A stretch of DNA of 64,000 nucleotides from contig NC_063272.1 in the NCBI RefSeq assembly GCF_910591885.1, positions 10,614,364-10,678,363 on the forward strand, given 5' to 3'. The notes below the pieces were generated by a model. That model was not told the DNA's origin. It worked only from the letters and a program-made list of their open reading frames with translations, and did not search any database. Positions within the stretch are counted from its first letter, which is position 1. Each line of letters begins with the position of its first letter. A program made the translations under genes and the position numbers. The stretch comes from Bombus terrestris. Taxonomy: Eukaryota; Arthropoda; Insecta; Hymenoptera; Apidae. Below, one piece after another: positions 11,723 to 23,569 of the stretch.

Positions 11723-12659
11723 ATGTACAAAACAGACATAAAAATGTAGGAATAATTCATGAGCAACGACATTAGAAAACACGTGCTATCGTTTAGAAAA
11801 TAATTTAAAAATTATGATTGTGATTTAAAAAGCATGATGTATTTAGGAATGAAAATAAAGTTGATGGAGTGCGCCAAGTCTTAGACAGTCTAGACAGTAA
11901 ATCATATGTATATGAGTAGGCCTATCCAGTAGATACAAGTAGGTAGATACGAGAACGCTTCTGCGAAAAATGCAACGGTACAGCATATGGTGTATCCGGC
12001 TTGAAATAAAAGCAAAACGTTGTAACGAAGGGGGTAAATGACGAAAAGCTCTCCCTCAGGTTTGTCCGGGACTGGTTTTAATCCACTATTATGAAATGTA
12101 CTGACGTCTGACAAAACTGGCCAAATATCGGAAGCGCTGGACGGAAATTAAACCGATTCTGTTCCTCGTCTACTTCGATTTCGATCATCTCCGTTTCTCT
12201 CCCCATTTTCCCTTCGAACATACGTACATAATAGGTTCGGACGTATGAAATGTTTTCTCAAAAAAGAAAAAATACCTTTGCCCTCGAATAAAACGTCGTT
12301 TTATATAACTTTCCCAACGATTAACTATTAAATGCATAAAAAATCCTATGCTTTTATTTTTGTAAAAGAATAACGTAAAAAAACCAGGCGAATATTCTGA
12401 TTATTCGTGACAAATAATAAGACTTTGAAATTTGTGTTTTCAATCCTTCTGGTATTCGATGCACGTACGTTGTAGCAAATTTCTTCTTCGTGTACTAAAA
12501 CCACCGTATATAAAATACGTACTAATGTGTACAGGATTAAACGCATTTGTTGCGGTAGTTTTCTATGTACCCAGTCAGTGATTTCTCTGAAGTTACGAAT
12601 ATAAGTTAGGTTTCTATCCGCGGAAGTAATTATCCATCAGAATAATATATATCGTACAT

Positions 12660-13260
12660 TAACCTCTTCTAGCCAAGGAAAATATTGTCCCACGTAACCA
12701 TCTTCCGTTCTCGTCATAGAATTGTTTCACATAACAGCGCGGTAATTTCTCCTGAGACGGAAAAGAAGAAGGACAAGAATTCGAAACGGAGGGGATAGGC
12801 AGGAGAAAAAACGAGTGAACTGCATTCCCTACGAGGAAATGATTTTTCACCCCAGTCACAGTATAATTGTTACTCATCCTCGGCCTAGAGGCGTCGCATC
12901 GAATTTCAGTTGGCCACCAGCGCACCGCACCGTCACGGAAATAGACAACAAGTGACAGCGGTACAGCGGAATTTAATTTCGTTTCGAGATGTATGAACGT
13001 CGGACTCGGTATACACACGCCCATCGGTATGCATGTGTGCATACATATGTACATCGTCGACGCTTTGCTCGGCTGCGCAAGCTTTTAAATGAAATCAATT
13101 ATCGTACACTCGCGAATAATTATTATGCGGACGGTCTGGACGAAGGAGACGGCTCGTACCGACCAAGAAATTATTTTAACGCTACCCGCTACCGCTTGAT
13201 TGTTACTATTCCGCTTGTTATGACGGCCGAGATGTTGGAAAACACGAGCTGCTGATTATA
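12660..13260. promoter_or_regulatory. CpG-richer island, possible regulatory DNA
   Basis: G+C and CpG content rise visibly against both flanks. Overlapping frames on both strands (12659-13054 minus, 12989-13255 plus) have no recognisable domain. I read the block as a candidate conserved non-coding element rather than a gene. Confidence 0.3.
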
Positions 13261-13301
13261 ATTAGGAAACAGAGGAGAGCGTTGCAGCGCGACGTATGAT
13301 G

Positions 13302-13449
13302 GACGTCTACTAAACTTCCGTTTATTATAGTTTCAATTATTTTATTAATTCATACGACATTCTGACTTGTTCCAACGTTTCGATTTCAATTTGGCATATT
13401 CCTTGTCGTGGGAAATTAATTTATTGAATTTGTAAATTCAGGACACTCC
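13302..13449 (+). repeat. Diverged direct duplication, copy 1
   Basis: The block starts GACGTCTA and runs through TTCGATTTCAATTTGGCATA to AATTCAGGACAC. The same anchors in the same order occur at 13664-13815. This is therefore an old duplication or two members of an unknown repeat. Confidence 0.65.
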
Positions 13450-13663
13450 TAGAGAGAAGAGAAGATTTTTCTTTAAATCCTCAAGTATCTATGCATGTAC
13501 GTTTAAATTGGTCTTTATGTTCGTATATGCTCATATAGATATTGCTACGTATACATATATAGAAGTAGACATGTGTATATGAACGTTCGTTTAAGCCGAA
13601 ATAAATCTTCATTCAAGATTTAAAATGCGGAATAAAAAAGATATTTAGTATAGTTAAACGATA

Positions 13664-13815
13664 GACGTCTATACGGAATTTTCGTTTATTATAACTGTAA
13701 TTATATGATTGATTTGTACAATATTATAAACTGTCTTAACATTTTAATTTCAATTTGCTACTTTCCGTATCATAAGGAATTAATTTATTAAATTTCTTGA
13801 ATGCAGGACACGTGG
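13664..13815 (+). repeat. Diverged direct duplication, copy 2
   Basis: It starts GACGTCTATACGG and shares CGTTTATTATA, TTTCAATTTG, GGAATTAATTTATT and GCAGGACAC with 13302-13449 in order. The two starts are about 362 bases apart. Neither terminus has an inverted repeat, so an ordinary segmental duplication is the simplest reading. Confidence 0.65.
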
Positions 13816-13819
13816 AATT

Positions 13820-15340
13820 TTAAATATAATTGCATCGAAACTGACTGTAGAGCACAGAAATGTTAAACACATTAATACAATCGATGAAACGTTAATTTCC
13901 AAAAGAAGATTTAATTATTCCCGATGTATAATTTTTCACAGAGAATCCGTTCAACGCAATTTCTGTACACGTAATTGTACAATGCTTTTAAATAATCTAT
14001 CCGATTGATATTAAATAATAATTACGAAGGCTTCTACACCATGAGATTGGACATACATCGTTGTGCAATCAATGTTATTAATGCGAATTATATTACGTAT
14101 GATTAAACAAAGCCAATTTAATATGTGTAATATTTCTAGGGATACACGTTATATTACTTTCCTGATAACTTTATCGGAATATCTGATTAATTTTTGACTT
14201 TGAACGATTCATTCATAGATGCAGAAGGTAATTCGCTTTTGCGTGTAAAATATTAAATTAAAAATATTGAACACGGATTTAAAAAATAAAGGATATTAAA
14301 AAATAAGGATTTAAATATAGATCTTTCAGAATATAAATTAAAATTATGCAAATAAACACGTTATACATTAAATATTCATACCTACAAGTATAAACTATCT
14401 GTCGAAGAAGTAAGAATGCATTTAAACATTATCTAGTTTGTTTAATCTGTATCAGGACAATGACTTTATAAATTTCTAATGATCAATTCGAAAAGAAGTT
14501 TATGAGGGAAAATATCTCACTGGCGAGCTAACACAATTTTCTGGCTGTTACGCTTTTGCTGCTTTTCGTGGTCGTCAGGATGACGCCATTTCAAATTCAT
14601 TAACAGGCTGTGCAGAAGAAGCAATGATTAAAAGCTAATAAAATCTTAAGAGTTGGACTTTTTATTGAAAAATATACCACCGAATTTTTTCACGGTATTT
14701 TCAACAAAAAATTGATAAAACCTGCAATTTTTAAATGATCGTTACTGATAATTCCTATGAAAAAAGTATTCAAATTCAATATTAACCGACCATGCGCTTT
14801 GATCCTTGATACACCCACTATATTCCAATAAAAGGAATTTTAAATTGATTTTCAATAGATGCTATTAATTAATGATCTATCTAACGAATGCTATTTAACA
14901 TATATATAGTTACCCAATAAATTTCCAAATATTTAATACTTTTATAAAATTGATCACCTGCAATTTCTAGATATTTATATAATATATTTCGATTTATCGA
15001 TTTAAATAGAACTAAGATAAAATTAATTTTCGACTAAAATAACGAATAATATTACATTTATCGATTTTCCAAAAGTAACTCGCATAGAACCACTTAAACA
15101 GAGGGTTTCTGCAATAATAACGCGAATGATATTTTAGTTACAATCCGTATATATAGATCCTCGACGACTAAGACGTAAATAGAATTATACGTATGTATAA
15201 CCCATTTTAAATATCTCGATCGATATTTTATTCTAAAATTATTCGTATTCTAAAATTCCTAGATATTTATAATTTAGCGACACGAAAATCTTGAACCGAT
15301 AATATAATCGGCTCGGTATCTTATTAATATTTATACTTGA
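13820..15340. other. AT-rich spacer, nothing recognised
   Basis: Very AT-rich with many short poly-A/T runs. I see no exon, hairpin of note or repeat boundary. Confidence 0.6.
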
Positions 15341-15350
15341 ACAGCTAGAA

Positions 15351-15743
15351 TTGCTTTCCTTGGAAATTTTTCCCCCTTGCAACGAATATATTGTAGACTC
15401 CGCCAGTTTAATAGATATACCAAGTGTATGCGTGCTGGTTGGACAGGGTCAGCATTTCGAAAGTTTCGCCGCGCCCCAGGATCCAGAGCCGATTAATGGA
15501 CATATCCGATATTGCACGGCTGCGTGGCTGCAAGTATTAAACGTTACAGTTACAAGGCCAGGAACAGAGCGCGTCCATGTGGCCGACCGCTTACACGTGT
15601 TTCCGTGTGCCGTGCAGATTTCCAGGGAAAATAGACTTACAACTATGCTAGCAGGGGAAGGTTACCATAGGAATAAGCCAGCGACCTCTAATGGAGATGG
15701 ATTTCTGCATCAACGGCCACGCTGGATGACAGCTAAGCTTTGA
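15351..15743 (+). CDS. Unrecognised open frame in a CpG-rich block
   Basis: About 130 codons are open in a block clearly richer in G+C than the AT-rich flanks. The frame has no ATG at its 5' end (it opens on TTG) and only late internal ATGs. A real exon would therefore need a splice acceptor, and I see no strong one. The peptide has mixed composition with five cysteines and no domain I recognise. It ends at TGA after ...RPRWMTAKL. GC-rich sequence reduces chance stops, so a conserved non-coding element is equally plausible. I place it here because it is among the longest non-repetitive frames of the window. Confidence 0.15.
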   Translation: MLSLEIFPPCNEYIVDSASLIDIPSVCVLVGQGQHFESFAAPQDPEPINGHIRYCTAAWLQVLNVTVTRPGTERVHVADRLHVFPCAVQISRENRLTTMLAGEGYHRNKPATSNGDGFLHQRPRWMTAKL

Positions 15744-16629
15744 AAATTTTATGTTCAATCCTACGTCGCCGTCTTCTGTGACTTCGAGCGTACCATCTAC
15801 CATCCTTCGTTTTTTCCCATCTTTCTTTTCTCGTTTCTTTAATATATGAACGGTCGAGTACATTTGCTCAGACGACAGACTGTCCGCAACATTTCCACGC
15901 GAAGATTATCGTGACAAATATATGAGAGTAAATGTAAACGAATGGCGATGAGTCGTGTCTCATGAATTATAATTAATGATTGGAATTTATTCTTCAAGAA
16001 ATTGGACGATGAATTACCATTTGAATTTTGTTTGTCAAAAGTAGATATTGTCGTGTATTATATAGATATATTCGAAGCTTCTTTTCATGAAAAAAACAAA
16101 GAAAAGAATGAACAATGATCTCGAGCAAATAAGGATTACATTGTTTTTGTGAATCATAACACTGGACATGCAACAAGCGATGTAAAGTATGACTTGTGTG
16201 AAAATCGATCATAACGTTGGTTCGACACGATCGAAACGAGCGACTGGCACTTTGGCTGAAACGCCGAGGCTATTTATCGGCGTAATAGGGCATAACGGAG
16301 CAGTCATCAGCTGATTGATGCGTCGACAGGCTCCGGAGGGTTTATAGGTGGTTGCGAGCCGACGATTCGCTCTCACTTTTCACTCTCGGGACGTATTTGG
16401 ATAACGCCGACTGCCAGACGGGAATATTATTTGCTTGTTACCGCCTGCTTTACAAAGCCAGCTACACAATCGTGAATTATAAAGTACGACGTTCCAGCCG
16501 TCCTGAATTACGCGTGTTTTTGACACGACAACGATGCTATTGTATATCAGTGACAAACTTCTTTCTTTTGCATTAGTAAAAATGATAAAGACAATTTGAC
16601 GGCTGACACGAATGGATATTGTATGCAAA

Positions 16630-17420
16630 TCTATTGAAAGTACGTGGATTAAAATAGACAAAATAAAATGAAATGCACTTTTCAACGTAGTTCACTTTTT
16701 ATTTGTTGATCTAATCTATAAGATGGTTTCAACATTTCACATCGTTTACCTAAGTTCGGAAAATATTATGTGACTTTAGGTATATCTGTGTGTAATTAAA
16801 TACATCCCAAGTTATTTTAAACATTTTCATATTGTTATGATACGCTGGAAGTTTACATGGCTTGAAAGCTTAGGCTAATTGTAAGTTTAAAAAGATTAAC
16901 GCTTAGATAGACATTATAGTTAGTTATTCTATTAGCCGAACTGTTCACGTTTTAAACAAAAAATTATTGTTCAGGCAGAAGAAAAGGCAAGAGCATCCTT
17001 CACGTTCATTAATTAGTATCTCTTTCAGCGGAGTTTATTTGCATAGTTAAATATTATTATTAGGCAGGTATATTTTAAAAGTATTGAGTTTTTTTAGATG
17101 TTCATAAAACTCATAAAGGTATTTCATAAAAAATAGTTTACAGTTGCTATTTAATTGCAGTAAAATTCATATAGAGTTAACTGTTTAAGGAGGAAATATT
17201 TAAAGACACGAAAAACGTAAATACATACTTCTTGTCTTTGATAGACATTCAGTCGTTGATTAATGTAATTATTTTCATTCTATTAAATGATCGAAGTTTC
17301 TACTTATATTGTAATCCCATTTTTCAGCACAAATAATTCATTATATTTCTCTTATATGATGTGATGTATCGAGAAGTAAATGAATGGCATTGTTACGTAA
17401 AAATATGTTAAATTAACAAA
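16630..17420. other. AT-rich spacer, nothing recognised
   Basis: AT-rich with no open frame of interest and no repeat detected by eye. Confidence 0.5.
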
Positions 17421-17424
17421 AGAA

Positions 17425-17691
17425 TTAGATTATTGTCACGAAAAATATTGTGATTGAACCATTAAGTATATGAAGCGTTTGACGTGATGACAGGTATGGT
17501 GGATAGAGTATGAGGAGTGGCGGGATCGCTTCTATTATTAACTTCCGGATATTTGTATTGGACTCCCTGCTGACAGCAGAACCATTTGTGTTACACCCAC
17601 TGTGACTCACGCCTTTAGGAACTTTTGCGTGATCCATTAGCGAAATTCGATCTTCTACATCGAACGTGGGCGATCCCTTCCTTTTCTTCAT
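17425..17691 (-). pseudogene. Jerky/CENP-B-like helix-turn-helix start, probable transposase remnant
   Basis: On the minus strand an ATG at 17689-17691, with A at -3, opens 88 codons ending at 17425. Residues 1-45 read MKKRKGSPTFDVEDRISLMD, then HAKVPKGVSHSG, and later NIRK. The pattern is a basic KRK start, an acidic-hydrophobic first helix (DVEDRISLM), a KGVS-type turn and an IRK-type ending. It resembles the N-terminal DNA-binding domain of Tigger/Jerky/CENP-B proteins (established family architecture; the match is by eye). No DDE catalytic domain follows and the C-terminal 35 residues are hydrophobic and unrelated. I infer a truncated pogo-superfamily remnant or, less likely, a first exon of a domesticated gene. 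Another in-frame ATG lies at 17736. A chance resemblance cannot be excluded. Confidence 0.25.
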
Positions 17692-18023
17692 TTTAAAGTT
17701 TCCGATGTGAAAATGTAAAAATGTAAAAATTATCATGTGACTGTTATAAAACGGCTACAGTGGCACTTATTAATGATGACAATATACATAATGTGACATA
17801 TATAACAGAAATATCCAATTTGTTGACATTATAATAATTGATGATACATATCTCGATGTTTCTCATAAAATTAATGATTTCTACCGAAGGTACTTTTATT
17901 TCTAGAAGATTTCAACGGAATTCCTTTGTAACAAAATATTTAATCGGTTCAGCCATGGTTTTAGTATTATTGCTTCGCATCCAATAGTCTTAATCTGTTC
18001 CAAAATAGGTCAATAACCACGCC

Positions 18024-18289
18024 ATCGCATGTGGTATCATGCGATTGTGGTACAAAGCTGGTTTTACACGTGCCGACATCGTACCATTACCCGTGGCACG
18101 AATTTAATGGCACGAAATGCACTTCCAAATGTCGGCAGCTATCTACGAGTTCACACAGAAGATCTAGTTTAAAGCAACGCGTTTCCAATGCCGCGGACAA
18201 TGGCACAATAATGGTCTGTGTGAAACCGATCTAAATGTGTAAATCTCATTTGAAATACCAGCAGATCATGTGGTATCAGTAGTTCAAAT
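18024..18289. repeat. Compact hairpin-rich locus with a repeated 12-mer
   Basis: ATCGCATG (18024-18031) pairs with CATGCGAT (18038-18045) across a 6-base loop. TGCCGACAT (18071-18079) pairs with ATGTCGGCA (18129-18137). TGGCACGAA occurs twice, at 18094 and 18108. CATGTGGTATCA occurs at 18028-18039 and 18267-18278. A third stem pairs 18248-18260 (ATTTGAAATACCA) with TGGTAT at 18271-18276 and TTCAAAT at 18283-18289. The 67-codon plus frame across it (18031-18234) has no ATG start and is not called. Its nature is unknown: structured RNA, operator cluster or decayed element. Confidence 0.45.
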
Positions 18290-18361
18290 CGTTGAGCATA
18301 TTAAACAACAAGCGATATAAATTGTACAGCACAAAGTAACACGAGATAACAAATGAGTAAT

Positions 18362-18573
18362 TTAACACTAACCTTACCAGGTCAGATGACCGATTTCAAA
18401 ATTTAATTAAAAATTGTAAAATTGTATATTACCTGATTCATCAATTTCTCAATTTTTGTTAATATAATGATTTACATAAAGTTAGATGGTCAGAAGGAAT
18501 AACAAAGAATGCACAATTTTAAATTAAATTATAAAACCGACCATTGGGCCGGGCCTGGTAACGTTAGTATTAA
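18362..18573. mobile_element. piggyBac-type MITE with TTAA target duplication
   Basis: TTAA at 18362-18365 is followed by CACTAACCTTACCAGG. The other end, read as reverse complement from TTAA at 18570-18573, gives TACTAACGTTACCAGG, so 14 of 16 terminal bases match. Inside each terminus is a GGTC/GACC-type dyad (GGTCAGATGACC on the left, GACCATTGGGCC on the right). TTAA duplication is the hallmark of piggyBac-superfamily elements. At 212 bases with no frame it is non-autonomous. Its end organisation resembles the cluster at 49414-50055. Confidence 0.85.
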
Positions 18574-18689
18574 AGTTTACTGTCTATGTAAATTTATTAA
18601 GTTGTGCGATAAATTCATTCGCTTTTCGATGTCAAGCACTACGTAAGAAATGTTATGGAAACGTTATACTTCCTTAAATGCGACTACAG

Positions 18690-19830
18690 AGTAGGTACAT
18701 GATGTGTTCGTCCGCGCGTAAATTTTACACCGCTAGACAGATTTGGACGAGCAGGAAACACCCTTCTAACATTTTCGATAGTTACCGGACATCGTGACAT
18801 CATTATTCCGGCGTATTAAGCAAGAATTTAATAACGTGCCAATATGTTTCAGCCGGCAAAATCTCGGGAACACGGCGATAGCGCCGCGAGGGTTGAACAT
18901 TTCACGTTATAAATCACGCAGCGCACCTATATCCTCGTTATAACGGAAGGGCCTGAGGATTCTGTATTCAAAGGATTAGCATGAAAATAATAGAATGGAT
19001 TATATCGCTGGAACCTGTGAATCGGTATTGAGTCAGAGGTGTTCCATTGAAATTTATATCCGGCGCGAATGGTCGCGGAGTTCATTGAACGCGAAACTTC
19101 CACGTTTCTTATTCCGTCCCGGCTATCAGCCGTTTCACCTGAAAGACGCTAGAACAATTATCGCGATGCCATTTCCGCGTCCGTAAAACGCGAGCCTCCT
19201 CGAACGAACGAGTGTTCTCGAAGACAATAAAGTCGCGAAACTTCACGGAACATTTTATTAAAGCGATGCAAAATGCATCGCGGCCGTCTCGGGCGAATGC
19301 CCTTCAAGAACTCGTGCAAACCACTTCTTCGAAAACGTCCGCTCTGCAAAGTCCACCCCCGTGATCGTTCATTTCACGGCATCATACGCGAGGAACAAAG
19401 GGAGCTAGATACGTCGTAAGTACCTGGCGTAAATGATTCCTCCTTGCAGCAGTTGCAAACAGACCAGTACTCGGTATATATAAAGACAAACAAGAATTAA
19501 CGACCAATTAGGGGAGTTAAGAAAGAATCCTCGGCCGAGATAATGGGACGATCCATGGTCGGGCCGTGTTGTTACGAAATGTAATTAAGCCCGGTCTACA
19601 ACAATTTGTGGAAATCATTAACGAACGGCCGCCTTTCGCGATTCCGTGGAACTTGTCGTAAGACTGCGCCATCAAGATGGCTCGGAGACACGCCAGAGAA
19701 AGAGACCTATAGACAGAAGGGAGGACGGTTTCCCTTATTATAAAGCGTTCTTATTATAAGGAGGTCCCCTAATTATTGTCGTCCCTTGAGAAGGAAGGAC
19801 TCTTGCCTCCTTCAAGCCACTTCGAGTACA
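18690..19830. promoter_or_regulatory. CpG-rich island with a TATA-box-like site
   Basis: A block of about 1.1 kb with much higher G+C and CpG than its flanks. Frames on both strands (18995-19186 plus, 19158-19349 minus) are short and unremarkable. TATATATAAAG lies at 19475-19485 downstream of a CAGCAGTTGCA stretch and could be a core promoter TATA box for plus-strand transcription. No first exon can be named. I infer regulatory DNA. Confidence 0.35.
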
Positions 19831-19839
19831 TTAAATTAT

Positions 19840-22050
19840 GCTTTCAACGGTCTTGAGAAAACCTCTGCATTAAGTTGCTCCTTTATTTTATATGTGCGCG
19901 CATTAAGTATGCACTTGTGATTTTGTATCGTACCTTCCGATGGTTACAATTAGTTCAGTTTGTCGGCTTTAGGAGCAACAGTTTTTTAAGACTCGTTTAT
20001 TCCACTGTTGTTTCGTAATTTTCTAATCAACGGGAAATGAAGACAAGTTACAAGTTTTGCAGATCTTAATGAGGTCTTCAACGGATTTTAGACTTTCCAT
20101 TTTCTGCGTCTAATTATTAAACATCGCATGATAGTATTGGGATTTAATCGTTTGAATTGTTTGACTTGACTTAGACAGTGAAACTGATTTCGCAGCGAGA
20201 TAAATTATGTTTACTTCGTGCTAAATTTAGTTTAATCAAATTTCTAATTTTCTAAATCTCTCCGGCACAGGGTTATTATTAAATTTATTATTTGCAGAAC
20301 ATAATATAGAACATTATCGTATAGCTCAAAGTCTTCAGTAAATACACGCTTTGGAATATTTAAAATATCCGAATTCCAATTCTACAGATGTAGCAAAGGT
20401 TCGTAGATGTTAATGAAAAAACAGCGATACCGTAAATAAGGGAAACTGCAGGAACGCGTTGTACCGTTATTATAAAACCTAAAGTATACTTCCTTATTAA
20501 ACCTTTTAACCGTTTTTTCCACGTATACAGGTTTTACCGACAAAAGAGACTAAAGGCCACTCAATGTTTCCAAAAGAGGCTTATATTTATTATATTATTA
20601 TATTTTCGTATCTTATCTCTTCCCTTACGCGTTCGTTTACTGATTCAAATATTCAAAGTATATGTACGCGATCCACCTTTGTGCGTATGTATGTGTTGCC
20701 TGATTTACATCAAGCCGTAAAACAACTTTGGTATCCATTAAATTAATTCTAACAAGTTAGCAAGCGGATACTGTAATTATTCAAATTTTATTTGATCTGT
20801 ATCCGATCTGCATAGGTAAACGGGATGTTTACGCGTTAACTAGTAATAAGTTAAAGTCGAGAAGCATACTCGAAGAGACGTGGATCTCCTTTGGACGTTC
20901 GGTTAAAGAAGTTTCATCCTTCTTCTTTCACTCGATCTCCATTGGGAAAATGCAGACACCGCGTTCAGCAAGCAAATTTTTTCCGTTTGCTCTGCCTCCT
21001 CTTCGTCATCATCGAGGAATTTCTGACATTCCGGCATAACAACCAGAGAATCGCGATCGCTTCCATGTCCCCGAGACTGGCTTCTTTCGTTTCCTTTGAT
21101 TTCACCAGAAAAAGACGAAACGCAAAGAAATATAATTTTGCGTCGAATTGCCTCGGGTAACTCGATTACTTCATGATATCGCTTATTGCTCGTTTTTACC
21201 TGCAATTTTATTTATTTTTAATCGCAGCGGCAATCAGAGTTATTTTTCCCACCGACCATTACGATAGCAATTAGTTGGAGCGTTACTCACAACGCGATGA
21301 CACAAAAATGATTGCAGTTTCTGACGTTGTTAAAGCACCGTTACCCGCTTTTTGCGTCACCTTCTGAATTAACTCGTGCTTTTGATCACTGTATTCGAAT
21401 ATTAAGCTAGTGTCATAAATACGACAGCGAACGCATAATACGTATTGTCAATAAGAATAAACGAACAGTTGGCAGCTTTAATTTTTACAGGATTTAATAA
21501 CGCTTATAATGGTACAATTGTGATCTAACTGTACTTATTTGTAATAAAGATTCATGTAACACAATGCGCGGAACGTTTAATATATTTTGATTTAATAAAG
21601 ATAAAAATACTAATGTTGCTTTACCAAACAAAGGATCATAATTCACTCATTTTTAAAAGCTAAGAAAATTTTCCTGCTGATATATGTACATAAAATATTT
21701 CCTGTTAAATTGTACCTGTTGAAAGATCATAGAAACATTGTTATCGGTGTACTCACATTTCCATTTATATATTCATTATCTTATTATAGTCCATCATACA
21801 TTTTTCTCCGAGATTATTCTGTTTTATTTCTAAATATCTTGGTACCTTTTTGCAGCTTGTATCTTAATTTCTTCAAATTTCATAGTTTTGTTAGGACACC
21901 GTCAATGAAATCTGCAATTTTCGCACGTGTTTTCTCGAATGGCAGCACTCTGTCAAGGCCATCGATTTTCTTACCCCTTTCGACTTATCTTCAGGCTCTA
22001 TTATACTCCCTCGTCCTAGCTTTGCTTGTATTTCCCCCTCCTGCTCTATG
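19840..22050. other. Mostly AT-rich spacer
   Basis: AT-rich with a mixed-composition patch at about 20870-21310, where overlapping frames on both strands show no domain. No repeat recognised. Confidence 0.45.
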
Positions 22051-22620
22051 ACCATTCTTGTCAGCGTGGCCTTTCGCCGTAAGTGAGATTTTGCATATTC
22101 AAACGTGAAACACGCCCGAAGCTGAGTGCACCATCCTGCCTTTGCCCGTTACCCGCACCTTCCTTTTAATTATTGCGATTAATTAAGCCGTAACAAGTCT
22201 GCGCGGTAAGGAATAGGTTGTGGGTGGAACAGGGTCGGGGGGTTGGAACAGCCGATGGAACTAAGGAGAATGGGGGGAATTCATTATCATCGAAGTCGAG
22301 AGACGGTAAATCACGCACGCGGAATTGTTAATATCGGCACCCTGAATATTGAGACGGCCCGGAAGATTTACAAGGGAGACGCTCGAGAAAGGGATATTAA
22401 ACTTTCTCTCGGAAGTATATTAAGTCGATATGAAACTCGGACTCTTCCCGCGTCCCGTTACTTCCCATTGTGAAACAGCGATATCGTTTGTACTTAATCG
22501 ATCGCGCGGAATCGGAATTTCAGGATGTTTTTACGACGGGCCATAAATATCATTTCGATCGAACCGATCATATGCCAGGAGAATCTTCTCCCTTTTCTTG
22601 CTGTACGAAGATTTATAGCG
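22050..22620. promoter_or_regulatory. CpG-rich island, possible regulatory DNA
   Basis: G+C and CpG rise clearly, with homeodomain-type ATTAATTA sites near 22180. The plus frame 22243-22473 lacks an ATG start and is not called. Confidence 0.3.
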
Positions 22621-22629
22621 GGTTTTCAT

Positions 22630-23560
22630 ATTTTTTCGTTTAGATTGCAAGATATCACTGGACGGTTATATTAAAAAGCGTTGACTCTGGTATCGCTCCA
22701 AAAATTTCTTCCGTGATATTACGTGTACATTTATCGCGAATCTTACGATATACAAACGTTATTTATTTATAATTTCAATTATTCGTAGGACACTGAATGT
22801 TCGTACAAATTGATAGATCAGTAGCTGTCTTTAGATTTCGTACAAGTTTATGCGCGAAATTTTTTATCTGAATAGAATGTATTTACACGTCAAAGAAGTA
22901 GTAACGCTAAAAATTTGGAAATATTTTATTTACTGCAAACAATCGCAGTGCTTATTCATCAATTGAGTTTTGGAAACTGTTATGTACAATTTAGTACGAA
23001 ATTTGTTTATAATCATAAAAAGTACTCAACAAAAGTCTTATGAATATTTATATTGACAAAATGCGTAGTGAATTCTAAAATCAAATGAAAAGATAACTTT
23101 GATGTAGAATTTGTTTACAATATATTGAATCTTAAAATTACTTTCCTGTAAAAAATGGGAAATATAAGTTATCATGTTTCTCACCTGTGACCTGCGAAAA
23201 ATGAGACAATAAAAAAAATGAAAAATTTACACCTATGTGTATAAACATATATAAACATTAATAATTTTTGTATTAGCAATTGTTTACCTTGATAATATTA
23301 TTTAGATCCTGTCAAGATTATAATTGAATTTTCCGATCCAAAATTACTGTCTCATCCTCTTGCCTGTTAAACCTTCTTTTGCCCGTTACCGTAATTAATA
23401 TGAAAAACCGAATCGTTTTACAAAATATTATCGTTTCAAAAAGATATAGACACGTTTCATGGAGAAGTAAATCGACTCTCCGTGTTCAGTATATTAAACT
23501 TCGAAACTCAAACTGACTAAACACTAGAAACGTGGAATGTACTCTGTTATTCTCAGCCGT
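22630..23560. other. AT-rich spacer, nothing recognised
   Basis: AT-rich with no exon, repeat or RNA gene recognised. Confidence 0.5.
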
Positions 23561-23569
23561 AGAAATAAA

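Noticed and set aside
18031..18234. Cysteine-containing 67-codon plus frame
   Set aside because: No ATG start, and it lies across nested hairpins and short repeats that explain the sequence better.
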